Positions 24,110 through 33,281 of a DNA stretch of 43,435 nt are shown here, piece after piece; positions within the stretch are counted from its first letter, which is position 1; each line of letters opens with the position of its first letter. The stretch comes from Alphaproteobacteria bacterium (GTDB lineage Bacteria; Pseudomonadota; Alphaproteobacteria; Sphingomonadales; Kordiimonadaceae). The notes under the pieces are model-generated. The model was not told the DNA's origin. It saw only the letters and a program-made list of their open reading frames with translations, and did not search any database. A program made the position numbers and the translations under genes. The stretch spans positions 1 to 43,435 of the forward strand of contig JAJFIU010000097.1 in assembly GCA_021774695.1 (NCBI GenBank). Reading direction: 5' to 3'.

Positions 24110-24532
24110 ATGACTGTTACAAATGAAGACCTGCTGCGTGAAGGCTATCAAACCTGGGGCAATGTTGACGCTTTTGAAGATATGATTGGGCCGTTTTATT
24201 ATAAAAAGCTCGAGGACGGCCAATATGGCAGCGCATTTGTCTCGGAAAGCCGGCACTTGAACGGCGGCGGTAACCTGCATGGTGGGCTTCTGATGAGTTT
24301 TGCTGATTTCGCCATGTTCGTGATCGCGAAGGACCATCTGGACGGGAATGCGGTCACTGTTGGGTTTAATAGCGAATTTGTTTCGGCTGGCGAGGCTGGA
24401 GCATTGATCGAGGCATGCGGCGAGGTAACCAAAGCTACCGGGTCGCTGTTGTTTGTGCGCGGCAAAATATTCTGCGCGGACAGCACTATATTGACCTTTA
24501 GCGGTATTTTGAAAAAGATTCGCCGCCGATAA
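24110..24532 (+). CDS. PaaI-type hotdog-fold thioesterase
   Basis: A 140-residue hotdog protein. The catalytic-loop pattern is GGGNLHGGLLMSFADFAMF at about 53-71 (the HGG of PaaI/YdiI enzymes), followed by the central strand VTVGFNSEFVSAGEAGALIE and a SLLFVRGKIFCADSTILTFS strand. It should hydrolyse an acyl- or aryl-CoA thioester in the cytoplasm as a tetramer; the substrate is not readable. The ATG at 24110 is preferred over the upstream in-frame TTG at 24098. No operon partners: it lies divergent from sppA and 100 bp before the secreted DUF1330-like gene. Confidence 0.85.
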   Translation: MTVTNEDLLREGYQTWGNVDAFEDMIGPFYYKKLEDGQYGSAFVSESRHLNGGGNLHGGLLMSFADFAMFVIAKDHLDGNAVTVGFNSEFVSAGEAGALIEACGEVTKATGSLLFVRGKIFCADSTILTFSGILKKIRRR

Positions 24533-24635
24533 CCTTCGGTTCACTCGCTGGAATCAACGGTTCGCCGCCTCAGGGGGTTAAGGACAAGATATATTGGTGG
24601 CATATGGGAGTTCTGTTTATCGTAGGAGCTCCCCC

Positions 24636-25370
24636 ATGCAGAAAATACTGTTAACCATCTTATGTTCATTGTTGGCTTTTTCGGCCAGCGCGCAGCACGA
24701 CGGGAAAACCGCTGCTGATCACGCCCCACAAGTTAGCTATATTGGCTTCAATACCCTTAAATCCGACCACAAAGCGGCGAACGTTAAGGCATTTCTTGGG
24801 TATATTAAAACCATCACGCCCTTGATGGAGGCGCATGGAATGACCCTTGATGTGTACAAAGTGGACCATAGCAGCGACCCAGAAAAACCTGTCGACTTCA
24901 TCACCTTTGGTACCGCAAAAGATCAGCAGTCGTTTCAGGCATTTTTTGCCAACGCGGATTTTCAAAAAGCGTTTCCGACATTGGTAGGAGTTATTGATGC
25001 TCATTTTGTTTCGTTCGTTGACGGCCCAGTGACCCCTGAAAAAAATCATGAAGGCTACACCCAACTGTCGCTGGACTGGTTGAAGTCGACCGACGATGGG
25101 ACGATGGAACAGGTCGCAGCACTTAACCATAAAATCGAAGGTATTGCAGCCCATCACGGCGCTCGGCAAACCCACCGTGTGGCCGGGCAGTTTGCCAGTA
25201 CAGGCCTTACCGATGACATTGCGCCAGCGGAAGCACCAACTATAGTCTCTGTTTGGCACATGAACGACCCGCATGGGTTTCTGGAGCATTCAGAGGTTAG
25301 CAAGCTGAACAAACAAGCGGCTGAGAACTCGAAAATGTTTCGCTCTTATTGGATTTCGCCTGCGAGCTAA
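24636..25370 (+). CDS. secreted protein with two DUF1330-like alpha/beta repeats
   Basis: 244 residues from MQKILLTILCSLLAFSASAQ, a textbook signal peptide after a GTAGGAG site. The mature part has two similar segments of about 95 residues. Each runs strand, helix, a His-Gly turn (EAHGMTLDVY in the first, AAHHGARQTH in the second), strand, then a FQAFFANADFQ or FLEHSEVSKL helix. This is the dimeric alpha-beta-barrel pattern of DUF1330 or similar proteins, here as an internal pair. Family members are normally cytoplasmic, single-domain and about 95 residues, so a secreted tandem form is unusual. Function unknown; the call is by pattern, not by a catalytic motif. Confidence 0.55.
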   Translation: MQKILLTILCSLLAFSASAQHDGKTAADHAPQVSYIGFNTLKSDHKAANVKAFLGYIKTITPLMEAHGMTLDVYKVDHSSDPEKPVDFITFGTAKDQQSFQAFFANADFQKAFPTLVGVIDAHFVSFVDGPVTPEKNHEGYTQLSLDWLKSTDDGTMEQVAALNHKIEGIAAHHGARQTHRVAGQFASTGLTDDIAPAEAPTIVSVWHMNDPHGFLEHSEVSKLNKQAAENSKMFRSYWISPAS

Positions 25371-25381
25371 ATATATCTTCC

Positions 25382-25421
25382 AAAAACAACGCCTCACGCA
25401 GGTTTTTAACCACGTGAGGCG
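25382..25421 (-). terminator. intrinsic terminator of the redox operon (after fprA-like gene)
   Basis: CGCCTCACG (25390-25398) and CGTGAGGCG (25413-25421) pair perfectly around a 14-base loop. Reading leftwards, the stem is followed by TTGTTTTTG. It begins 24 bases after the stop of the reductase at 25446 and ends the LysR-divergent operon; it may also slow transcripts from the facing gene. Confidence 0.75.
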
Positions 25422-25445
25422 CTAACAAAAACCAATTTGGCAAAG

Positions 25446-26762
25446 CTACTTGTTTTCGGCAATAGAAACCATCTCGTCCAAATCAACAAATTTAGCACGT
25501 GGGGCATCGCCTTCCGCAGCGTCAATTTCCGCGGCTTCGATTTTTTTCCAGTCCTGGAAGGTCACTATGTGCAGACCGCGCTCCTGGACTATCGCGTCCA
25601 GGCCGTGCCTGCCTTTCTTGCTGGCAGGCGATACTTCATTCAGTATTCTTTCTGCTATAACCTTGCCATCAGGTTTGTTGGTGCCGATGGTGCCGGTAGG
25701 GCCGCGCCTACACCAACCAACGCAATAGAGGCCGTCCGAGATCAGGCCGTCTTCGTTTTGGTAAATGCCTCGGCGCTCGTTATAGGGAATGTCGGGTATT
25801 GGGCTTGTGCGGTAGCCGATGCAGGGCACGACCAAACCGGTTGGCAGTACCTCAGATTTTCCCGTGCCAATACATTTACCGTCTTCAACCACGGTTTCTT
25901 CAAGGCGAATACCGCAAACGCAGTCTTCGCCGATAATGGCCATGGGGCGCCGGTAGAATTTAATGTGCAGGCGAACTGGTTTGTCATCTGGCGAGTTGGT
26001 CGCCATAGCCCGCAGCGCAATCATGTTTTTCTTGGTGGCCCCTGCCAAAGTTTCATCAATTGAAGGGTCGGGCAATTGGTTGCCGTCCACCAATGTTACA
26101 CAGTTTTCTAGCTTGTTAAGCTCGCCCAATTCCTTGGGTGTGAACGCGGCCTCAAGCGGTCCTCGGCGACCCAGAATATAGATGTCTTTAATTGATGAAA
26201 CGTGGATGACGTCGGCTGCATGGGCAGCTAAGTCCGACTGGCCCATTTCGTTAGCAGTTTTCGCCAGAATACGGGCTACGTCGACCGCAACATTGCCGTT
26301 ACCGATCACCGAAACTGAGGCGATGCGCAAATCGGGGTTAAGGTCGGCATAGTCCGGGTGGCTGTTGTACCAACCGACAAACGGACCAGAGCCGATAACG
26401 CCGGGCAGGTTTTCGCCGTCGATACCAAGCGGCCGATCTTTCGCCGCTCCGGTAGCCAGCACCACAACGTCATACATTTCTTGTAATTCTTTTAGGGTGA
26501 CATCGCGCCCCAAAGACAGGTTTCCAACAAACCGCACATCGTCGCGCTGGTTGGTTGCCTCGTAGCGGCGAGAAACATTTTTAATCGATTGGTGATCCGG
26601 CGCGACACCAGCTCGGATCAGGCCGAACGGCGTCGGTAGCCTGTCGATAATGTCGACCCTGACATCCTGATCGCCTTTAGTTAGAGCTTCAGCCGTGTAA
26701 TAGCCTGCTGGTCCAGCCCCGATGATAGCTACCCATAGAGTTCCGTCTTTAGTCTGCGCCAT
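25446..26762 (-). CDS. fprA: ferredoxin/adrenodoxin-type NADP+ reductase (FprA family)
   Basis: A 438-residue cytoplasmic flavoprotein moving electrons between NADPH and a ferredoxin. The FAD motif AIIGAGPAGYYTAEAL is near the N-terminus (about 13-28), followed by DRLPTPFGLIRAGVAPDHQ, a signature of adrenodoxin-reductase-like enzymes. The NADP-binding SVIGNGNVAVDVARIL is in the middle (about 150-165) and LGRRGPLEAAFTPKELGEL follows. The C-terminal YCVGWCRRGPTGTIGTNKPD closes the FAD site. It lies 71 bp after the PNPOx-fused reductase and before a terminator. Its partner could be the 2Fe-2S domain of that neighbour. Confidence 0.9.
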   Translation of the reverse strand: MAQTKDGTLWVAIIGAGPAGYYTAEALTKGDQDVRVDIIDRLPTPFGLIRAGVAPDHQSIKNVSRRYEATNQRDDVRFVGNLSLGRDVTLKELQEMYDVVVLATGAAKDRPLGIDGENLPGVIGSGPFVGWYNSHPDYADLNPDLRIASVSVIGNGNVAVDVARILAKTANEMGQSDLAAHAADVIHVSSIKDIYILGRRGPLEAAFTPKELGELNKLENCVTLVDGNQLPDPSIDETLAGATKKNMIALRAMATNSPDDKPVRLHIKFYRRPMAIIGEDCVCGIRLEETVVEDGKCIGTGKSEVLPTGLVVPCIGYRTSPIPDIPYNERRGIYQNEDGLISDGLYCVGWCRRGPTGTIGTNKPDGKVIAERILNEVSPASKKGRHGLDAIVQERGLHIVTFQDWKKIEAAEIDAAEGDAPRAKFVDLDEMVSIAENK

Positions 26763-26833
26763 AAATCTTCCCCTGAACGGGGATAGTGAGACAGCTTTCC
26801 GGCCATGTCAAAGAGAAATAAGGCTGGATGTTT

Positions 26834-28849
26834 TCATATGTCCAGCGCGATACTTTTTTCACTCGAATCCGGCACTGCACAGCAAATTAAAGCTTCATCT
26901 TCAGCAGTTTTATATTGCGCCGAAGCCGGGTGCTTTACTTTGCCTTTGAGTATTTTGACCACGCAAGTGCCGCAGTTGCCGGTGCGGCAGGAAAACGGTG
27001 CGTCAACCCCAGCGTCTTCCATGGTTTCAAGTAGCGTCGCTTTTGACGGATTCCAAATTACAGGGGCTTCTACGGACTTCAATTGAACTGATATATCAAC
27101 ATCGGGCATCGGTTCTTTTGCGGTTATGGGGCTGCCAAATATCTCTTGCTGTATCTGATTGCCCTCCACACCTGCAGCGCCCAGATGCTTACGCATGTCG
27201 GCCATAAATTGTTCAGGACCACACAAGAAGATATCCGCATCTTGTTCAGGGAGCATGCTCGCAATTGATTGTGCGCTTATGCGTCCGCGAACGTGGAATT
27301 TGTCGTCAATAATATCCTGTGTTGCCGGTTGACTGTAGGCCAACAATACCGTCATGCCGAAATCTTCCGGGTTCGACAAAATGGGGTGGTGTTTGAAGGC
27401 GTGTTCGTCACCGTTTCTCGCTGCATGGATGAATGTGATGGGTTGGGAAGATTTCTTGCCGTTTGTGCAGCCGCTGGGATTCACGGCGGCTTCAAGCATC
27501 GCAATCATCGGCGTGATGCCAACACCTGCCGACACAAGAACCAACGGTTTTTTGTTCGCTTCAGGGATGTGAAACACACCGCGCGGCGACATGGCGCTGA
27601 TGGTTGTTCCTACCCGCAAATCATCGTGCATGAATCGGGAAAACAAGCCTTTTGCCTCGCGCTTGATCGAAAGGCGGTACTGTGAACCGCAAGGGGCTTT
27701 GGAAAGGGTGTAAGTGCGGATCGCTTTTGGCATGGATGGATGGCGGATAGGCAGATGCTGGCCAGCCAGATAGGGCTCTAGCGGAAGGCCGTCAGTGGCG
27801 GTTAGATAAAAAGAATTTATCGTGCTGCTTTCGCGCTCAATTCGGTCAACCCGCAGGGGGCGCCATTGCCCGTTCTCTGCCTCTTTGGATCCGTTACCTT
27901 GATTCCAATCGCCTGTAGCTTCCAGACTGGGCGAATAATCGTTAAATCTCCAATTCACCGGCATTGCGCGTTCCACAAGTGTCGTCTTGGTGATCTGGAT
28001 AGCCACCAAGCGCTCTGCGCCCTCAAAAGCCTCAACGTCAGGCCCATCCCAAATTATCTCGGCTGCGCCTTCGATATACAGCACGTCGCCGGTGATAAAG
28101 TCTGGGACAACAATGCCAATTTTTGGATTGAGGGCGATATTGCCGAATGTATTGTAATGGTTGTTGCCGGAAAAATCAGGGAATGTCAGCACATTGTCGG
28201 CGAGTTTCATAAAACCTGGTTTGCCGCCGCGGTGAGAAACATCAACGCCGTGTTTTCGGTCATTTAAGTCTTCCAAATAGCTGGAAGCAATGAAGAATGT
28301 GTCCGCTGCCGACAGACGTTCAGCCAATTCGTCTGCGGACAGCGATGTGGTGATTTTTCCAGCCGGCTCTAGACCATCGACAGGATCGATCGATGTTGAT
28401 GTCCGCGACTGAATATATTGTGGGCAGTTGCCGAAAGACTGGTCCACCTTAATCGCGAAACCATCTTGATCTACGGCAATTATTTTACCGGTTAGGCGGT
28501 TGCGGCGGCGCGTTTCAAAATCTATCGCCAAAAACCCAAGCGGCGACCCGACGCGCAAATTACCGCGCAGGGCGTCACCGATGGTGGGGGCTGCATTGAC
28601 TTGCATGGTGGTTTCATTGGGAGAGCGGATGAACCCTGGGTCGCCAAACACGATAGAGGCATTTGGCTGTTGTTGAGCATCCACAGAGCCCACAACAATG
28701 AACGGCAGGTTTTCCAACAGATCGCGGTGTTGTGGTGGCAGGAAAGAGCGGACAAACTTGGGTGCGTAACTGTTAACCAGTTCGCGCACACCCAGTTTTT
28801 CCTGGATCGCCAGCTCGCCTTTATGAAACGGTGTTTGAAGGTCAGCCAT
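26834..28849 (-). CDS. PNPOx-like domain fused to FAD/NAD reductase and 2Fe-2S ferredoxin domain
   Basis: 671 residues from MADLQTPFHKGELAIQ, with a GGAGAGAG site before it. The N-terminal half (about 1-320) holds PNPOx-like split-barrel flavin-binding sequence (LPFIVVGSVDAQQQPNASIV, DFETRRRNRLTG). The FAD-binding reductase part follows with RTYTLS (about 388), then the NAD-binding part with SAGVGITPMIAML and FLCGPEQFMADMRKHL. The C-terminal plant-type 2Fe-2S domain has CRTGNCGTCVV, with the fourth Cys in the ICCAVP pair. This order is known as a PNPOx-family/ferredoxin-reductase fusion; its substrate is not known. It is co-transcribed with GST and FprA. Confidence 0.88.
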   Translation of the reverse strand: MADLQTPFHKGELAIQEKLGVRELVNSYAPKFVRSFLPPQHRDLLENLPFIVVGSVDAQQQPNASIVFGDPGFIRSPNETTMQVNAAPTIGDALRGNLRVGSPLGFLAIDFETRRRNRLTGKIIAVDQDGFAIKVDQSFGNCPQYIQSRTSTSIDPVDGLEPAGKITTSLSADELAERLSAADTFFIASSYLEDLNDRKHGVDVSHRGGKPGFMKLADNVLTFPDFSGNNHYNTFGNIALNPKIGIVVPDFITGDVLYIEGAAEIIWDGPDVEAFEGAERLVAIQITKTTLVERAMPVNWRFNDYSPSLEATGDWNQGNGSKEAENGQWRPLRVDRIERESSTINSFYLTATDGLPLEPYLAGQHLPIRHPSMPKAIRTYTLSKAPCGSQYRLSIKREAKGLFSRFMHDDLRVGTTISAMSPRGVFHIPEANKKPLVLVSAGVGITPMIAMLEAAVNPSGCTNGKKSSQPITFIHAARNGDEHAFKHHPILSNPEDFGMTVLLAYSQPATQDIIDDKFHVRGRISAQSIASMLPEQDADIFLCGPEQFMADMRKHLGAAGVEGNQIQQEIFGSPITAKEPMPDVDISVQLKSVEAPVIWNPSKATLLETMEDAGVDAPFSCRTGNCGTCVVKILKGKVKHPASAQYKTAEDEALICCAVPDSSEKSIALDI

Positions 28850-28875
28850 TGTGCTCTCTCCTGCCACTGTATTTG

Positions 28876-29493
28876 TTACGCTGCTTTTAGGCCTACAGAG
28901 GTTGCCTGCATCGGCACAAAGCCGTCGAGCGCCTCAACGCGAGACAGCCATCCCTCGACCGCGGGGAAGGCGGCTAGTGCTACATCGCCCTCAGGCGCAT
29001 GAGCAATGTAGCTGTATGCTGCCACGTCAGCGATGGTAGGGCTGTTTCCAGCAAGGTACACACTGTTTGATAGCACGCCGTTCATTACGCCGAGCAAGTC
29101 ATTGGCAATGTTGATTGCGTTTTGGTGATCCAGACCGGCGCCGAAAACGTTAACCAATCTTGCAGCAGCGGGGCCAAAAGCAATTTTACCTGCGGCGATC
29201 GCCAGCCACGGTGTAACTTTGGCTTCTTCAACCGGGCTTTCAGGTAGCCAGCTGTCATTGCTGTAGGTGCGGGCCAGATAAATAAGTATGGCGTTCGAAT
29301 CCCAGAGGGTAATGTCACCGTCTTCAAGAACAGGGACTTGCCCGAAAGGATTTTTAGTAACGAATTCAGGTTGCTTCTGCGCACCTGTCATCAAGTCAAC
29401 ATCGACAAGAGTGTAATCGAGCTTCAAAAGCGACAGCATCAATTCCACGCGGTGGGAATGGCCTGAGAGCGGGTGACGGTATAAAGTAATCAT
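28876..29493 (-). CDS. glutathione S-transferase family protein
   Basis: 205 residues from MITLYRHPLSGHSHRVE, with AAGGA 8 bases before the ATG; the upstream in-frame start at 29520 has no such site. The N-terminal thioredoxin-like domain includes the glutathione-binding FGQVPVLEDGDITLWDSNAI (about 52-71; cis-Pro after Val, then Asp-Ser). The all-helical C-terminal domain has SPTIADVAAYSYIAHA (about 155-170), the N-capping box of GSTs. It should conjugate or transfer glutathione in the cytoplasm. It is first gene of the leftward redox operon and lies 26 bp before the PNPOx fusion, divergent from lysR. Confidence 0.9.
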   Translation of the reverse strand: MITLYRHPLSGHSHRVELMLSLLKLDYTLVDVDLMTGAQKQPEFVTKNPFGQVPVLEDGDITLWDSNAILIYLARTYSNDSWLPESPVEEAKVTPWLAIAAGKIAFGPAAARLVNVFGAGLDHQNAINIANDLLGVMNGVLSNSVYLAGNSPTIADVAAYSYIAHAPEGDVALAAFPAVEGWLSRVEALDGFVPMQATSVGLKAA

Positions 29494-29555
29494 CGGTTTA
29501 TCCTTGTTTAATTTGTTCATGTTTGCCGGGGAGGCGGCGACAGACCGATAGATAG

Positions 29556-29605
29556 TTGATTGATGTTATGTTGATAATTCTGTATTATAGTGAAACATAA
29601 TCAAC
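29556..29605. promoter_or_regulatory. divergent lysR / GST promoter region with inverted repeat
   Basis: Rightwards, TTGATG (29560-29565), a 17-bp spacer and TATTAT (29583-29588) form a good sigma-70 promoter for lysR. Leftwards, TATAAT (complement of 29584-29589) is a perfect -10 for the GST operon without a good -35, as expected for an activator-dependent promoter. TTATGTT (29566-29572) and AACATAA (29594-29600) form an inverted repeat across both, a likely LysR-regulator site. The two -10 boxes overlap, so transcription must be mutually exclusive. Confidence 0.65.
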
Positions 29606-29619
29606 AAAATGTAGATAAT

Positions 29620-30528
29620 ATGGATACTATTGAAGGCATGCGGGTTTTTGCGACTGTGGCGGAGCAGGGTAGCTTTACCGCAGCAGCCAAGCGGTTGGGC
29701 ATCTCAACGGCGCTCGCCAGCAAATATGTGCGTCAGCTTGAAGATAAGTTGGGCGTCCAGCTATTAATCCGAACCACACGCCATGTGCACCCGACGGATA
29801 TGGGAGTGGTTTATGCCGACCGGTGCCGTTCGGTACTGGAACAAATGGATGAAATGTTGGATTTGGCTGGTTCGCACGCGCAAAAAATTGTGGGTCATTT
29901 GCGGATTGCCGGTCCGCGTATTATCGGCGAGGAATTATTGTCGCTGTGCGTGCAGTCTTTTCTGGAAAAACATCCGTCGGTTACCATTGACCTGCGCTTA
30001 GAGGAGCGCAAAGTTGATGTGATTGCCGAAGGCTTCGATGTGGCGGTTCGTATCGGCGAGCTTGAAGACAGCAGCCTGAAAGCAAAAAAAATAGCCGACT
30101 ATAGTTATCATCTGTGTGCGTCCACCGATTATATCGCCGCTCACGGGTTGCCGCAAAAGCCTGCTGACCTTAAAGATCATTTTTGCATTATAGGATCCAC
30201 AATTAGTCCCAACAACCAGTTGGATTTTATAGAGAATGGTCGGAAGTCGCATATTACGGTCACTCCGCGTGCGCGGGTGAATGCAGCGCGCCCGATCCGG
30301 GATATGGTAGTTGCGGGACTGGGCATCGGACTATGCCTCAGTTCAACAATAGTGGAGGACATCAAACAAGGCCGCGTTTCGCTGGTTCTTGAGCAATATA
30401 ATGCTTATCACCGCAATGTTTACATGATGTTCCCACCCAGGCGCCATATGACGGCAAAAGTCCGCACGTTTCTGGATCATGCCACGGAGTTTTTCCGCGA
30501 TAATCGGTTGATAACGACGGTACAGTAG
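29620..30528 (+). CDS. LysR-family transcriptional regulator
   Basis: 302 residues from MDTIEGMRVFATVAEQGSFT. An upstream in-frame GTG at 29590 sits 2 bp after the -10 box and so cannot be in the transcript. The winged helix-turn-helix spans 1-60 (AAAKRLGISTALASKYVRQL, with LLIRTTRHVHPTDMG). The effector domain is of the CrgA/DsdC-like LysR substrate-binding type, with VTIDLRLEERKVDVIAEGFD and DVAVRIGEL. It is divergent from the GST / reductase operon and likely activates it while repressing itself. The inducer is unknown; an electrophile or quinone would fit the neighbours. Confidence 0.92.
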   Translation: MDTIEGMRVFATVAEQGSFTAAAKRLGISTALASKYVRQLEDKLGVQLLIRTTRHVHPTDMGVVYADRCRSVLEQMDEMLDLAGSHAQKIVGHLRIAGPRIIGEELLSLCVQSFLEKHPSVTIDLRLEERKVDVIAEGFDVAVRIGELEDSSLKAKKIADYSYHLCASTDYIAAHGLPQKPADLKDHFCIIGSTISPNNQLDFIENGRKSHITVTPRARVNAARPIRDMVVAGLGIGLCLSSTIVEDIKQGRVSLVLEQYNAYHRNVYMMFPPRRHMTAKVRTFLDHATEFFRDNRLITTVQ

Positions 30529-30542
30529 TCAAAGTTTAGAGG

Positions 30543-31298
30543 TTATTTCCTCGACTTGAACCCTGGCAGAAGCGCGGGCACCTTGTTTTTATAGTCGCGG
30601 TAGGTGTCGCCGAATTCTGCAATTAGATCGCGCTCTTCATAATAGAGGCCAATAAAAATATAAGCGATCATACCCACAGCCAAAACAGCGCGGCCCATGG
30701 TCATGTCAGGTGTCGCTAGCATGCCGATGAAAACACCTGTCTGGATCGGATGGCGCACAAGCTTATAAAAATACGGTGTTTTAAAATCTTTTGCACCTGC
30801 ATCAGGGTCGTTCGATTTGAACGACTGCTGCAAACCAAACAGATGGAAATGGTTGAGCATGTAAGTCGCAAGAAAAGTTATAAGCCAGCCAGTGAAAAAG
30901 ATTACCGTGATGACAGTACGGGCCATTTCATTTTCAACCGACCATAAACTTCCCGCCATTGGTTGCCAGTAATGAATGATTGCAAAAGAAACCAGCGCTG
31001 TTGCCAGAACATAGGTGCTGCGCTCCCAGCTTGACGGGATAACCTTGGTTAGTTTCTCCTTAAAGCCGGGCCGTGCCATGACACTGTGCTGGATACCGAA
31101 TAAGGCGAGAAGGCCGATATTTACGGCAAGAGGGTAGGCCGACGGCGGGCCGTTAAGCTGATCAATGTTGAGGGGCAACAGTTCCGGCACGCCGAAAACC
31201 CCCATGTGATTGTTAGCAAAAAAGATGAGCGCAACCAGCGCCACTACGCCCAGCAGATAACTGATCAGTCCATATAACATTGTAATAAGCCGCATCAT
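30543..31298 (-). CDS. mddA: MddA-like methanethiol S-methyltransferase / NnrU-type membrane protein
   Basis: 251 residues from MMRLITMLYGLISYLLG, with GGGGGA before the start; the frame extends 26 codons upstream without support. Five to six membrane helices are evident. Matching motifs are FGIQHSVMARPGFKEKLTKV, SSWERSTYVL, NHFHLFGLQQ, YKLVRHPIQTGVFIGMLATP and YYEERDLIAEFGDTYRDYK. The RHP and EERDL motifs are the SAM-binding elements of isoprenylcysteine-methyltransferase-like enzymes. The whole pattern is close to MddA, which methylates methanethiol to dimethyl sulfide, a common trait in marine and soil bacteria. Substrate is inferred from similarity only. It converges on lysR with 14 bases between stops. 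Confidence 0.8.
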   Translation of the reverse strand: MMRLITMLYGLISYLLGVVALVALIFFANNHMGVFGVPELLPLNIDQLNGPPSAYPLAVNIGLLALFGIQHSVMARPGFKEKLTKVIPSSWERSTYVLATALVSFAIIHYWQPMAGSLWSVENEMARTVITVIFFTGWLITFLATYMLNHFHLFGLQQSFKSNDPDAGAKDFKTPYFYKLVRHPIQTGVFIGMLATPDMTMGRAVLAVGMIAYIFIGLYYEERDLIAEFGDTYRDYKNKVPALLPGFKSRK

Positions 31299-31505
31299 GA
31301 TTAGTTCCCCCAATTCCCAAATTGATAGATTGTCCCCACACTCTAAACTGACGTTTATCTGTTTTGCACATTTCATCGATGATTTCTATATCTTCGGTTG
31401 GAAACGAAAACCGCTTGAGTGGACGAATTACCAATTTTCAACTATAGTTTACGAAAATAAGGGCGGCGGTCGTCGCCAACTTTTCGCTTTTTAGGGGAGC
31501 TGAGA

Positions 31506-33281
31506 ATGAAACCATATATCACGCCTGCCATTGTAACCGCCGTTCTTATAGGCGCCAATGTTCTGTTGTCCAGCGCGCCGAACGAACAGGCAGTTGATGT
31601 TGCAGATTATGCCTTCAACCCAACAACGATAACGCAAAACCTGTGCGGGCCGTTGGGCTCGAAACGTGGGCTGCTGTTTCGTCCGGACATTGCAAGGTTG
31701 TTGTCAAATGCCGCGAACGCGTCGGTTGGCACCACGGATGATGTGCCGATATTGACCGGGCTGGATCATCGGGATTTCCCTATTTCAAGTAGTAGTGACG
31801 GCGCTAAAGCCTACTTCAGGCAAGGTTTTGCCTTGCTGTATGCGTTTAACCACTGGGAAGCGATTCGCGCTTTCAAAAAAGCGCAGGAGCTGGACCCAAA
31901 TTGTGCGATCTGCTTTTGGGGCGAGGCTATAGCGCTGGGGCCCAATATCAACGCGCCGATGGACGAAAAAGCTGGAGCCTTGGCCCTGTCCGCAACCCAG
32001 AAAGCTAGTGCGCTGAAAGACAGTGCAGATGCGCGGGAGCGTGCGCTGATTGAAGCCGCTGAAAAACGGTACAATGCGGATGTCAGCATACCTCGTGCGC
32101 AGCAAGACCAAGACTATGCTGACGCCATGGCCGCGGTGCATGCAATGTTCCCTGAGGATCAGGATGTTGCCACACTATACGCGGAGGCGATCATGGATAC
32201 CTCGCCGTGGGATTATTGGGAGCGCGATTTCTCTTCGCCGCATCCCCACATAAAAGTCGCCATCGATACCATCAACAATGTGTTGGAGGCCAACCCTGAC
32301 CATTACGGCTCGATCCATCTGTTCATTCACTTGTATGAAGCCAGCACTCGCGCGCAGGAAGCGGCGGTGCACGCTGACAAGCTCGCCGGGTTAGCGCCGG
32401 GCTCTGGCCATTTGGTGCATATGCCGGGGCATATCTATTTCCGCATCGGCCGCTATCTGGATAGCTTGGATACCAATATCAAAGCTGCATCGGTGGACGA
32501 ATTATATCTCAGCGAAACTACTGGTTCGCCGTTGTATCGGTACGGATATTATCCACACAATATACATTTCATTCTGGTGTCGGCCCAAATGGCGGAAGAC
32601 AGCAAAACCGCGCTTAAATACGCCGAAAAACTAGATCAGGTAATTCCGGCCGAGGTGCTTAAGGTCGCGGAATGGATTGCACCGATTAAGGCGGCGCCGT
32701 ATTTTGCCCACGCTCAATTTGCCAGCGTCAGCGAAGTCGAGGCTTGGCCAGACCCCGGCGATGATATCCCTTACTTGAAGGCCATGTGGCATTATGCGCG
32801 CGGCAAAGTGTTTGCCGAGGCACGCGATAGCCGTGCGCTTGCCGAACAGCAAGCCATTGATGCGTTGATGGGCGAAGAGGCGATCACGTCTGCGGGCATT
32901 CCGGCGGGCACAATTCTGCAGCTTGCTAGCAATACTATCGCCGCGAAAATTAAAATGGGCGAAACGGAATACGCCGCAGCAGCAGAATTGATGCGCAAAA
33001 ACATTAAGCTGCAGGACAGTATGAGCTACACAGAGCCGCCGTTTTGGTACTATGCGGTGGAACAAAGCCTGGGCGCGGCACTTTATAGGAACGGCAGTTA
33101 CAGTGAAGCTGAAAACGCCTTTAAAGCCAGCCTTATCCGGCACCCCAATAGCGCCGGATCGCTGTATGGTTTGTGGCACACGCAGGAAAGGTTGGGGCTG
33201 GACGCTGAGGCGGCCTTTACCAAAGGCTTGTATGAGAAAGCACGGCGCGGTGACGGAGACATGGCATTTATCAAGCTGTAA
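31506..33281 (+). CDS. exported TPR-repeat protein
   Basis: 591 residues with an N-terminal signal or anchor (about 1-24, MKPYITPAIVTAVLIGANVL). TPR-like helices begin at about 100 (AKAYFRQGFALLYAFNHWEA, then AIRAFKKAQELDPNCAICFW). The CAIC and GEAIALGPNINAPMD segment is characteristic of a widespread uncharacterised TPR family. More repeats and HLFIHLYEASTRAQEAAVHA plus HMPGHIYFRIGRY follow mid-protein, and the C-terminal TPRs end in LYGLWHTQERLGLDAEAAF. It is probably periplasmic, with protein-binding roles; no catalytic site is visible apart from conserved His residues in the middle. A GGGGAG site precedes the ATG. It stands alone between leftward mddA and the next gene. Confidence 0.8.
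   Translation: MKPYITPAIVTAVLIGANVLLSSAPNEQAVDVADYAFNPTTITQNLCGPLGSKRGLLFRPDIARLLSNAANASVGTTDDVPILTGLDHRDFPISSSSDGAKAYFRQGFALLYAFNHWEAIRAFKKAQELDPNCAICFWGEAIALGPNINAPMDEKAGALALSATQKASALKDSADARERALIEAAEKRYNADVSIPRAQQDQDYADAMAAVHAMFPEDQDVATLYAEAIMDTSPWDYWERDFSSPHPHIKVAIDTINNVLEANPDHYGSIHLFIHLYEASTRAQEAAVHADKLAGLAPGSGHLVHMPGHIYFRIGRYLDSLDTNIKAASVDELYLSETTGSPLYRYGYYPHNIHFILVSAQMAEDSKTALKYAEKLDQVIPAEVLKVAEWIAPIKAAPYFAHAQFASVSEVEAWPDPGDDIPYLKAMWHYARGKVFAEARDSRALAEQQAIDALMGEEAITSAGIPAGTILQLASNTIAAKIKMGETEYAAAAELMRKNIKLQDSMSYTEPPFWYYAVEQSLGAALYRNGSYSEAENAFKASLIRHPNSAGSLYGLWHTQERLGLDAEAAFTKGLYEKARRGDGDMAFIKL

Noticed and set aside
29293..29303. GTTCGAATCCC resembling a tRNA T-arm inside the GST gene
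   Set aside because: It encodes part of the conserved GST glutathione-site segment and has no tRNA context.
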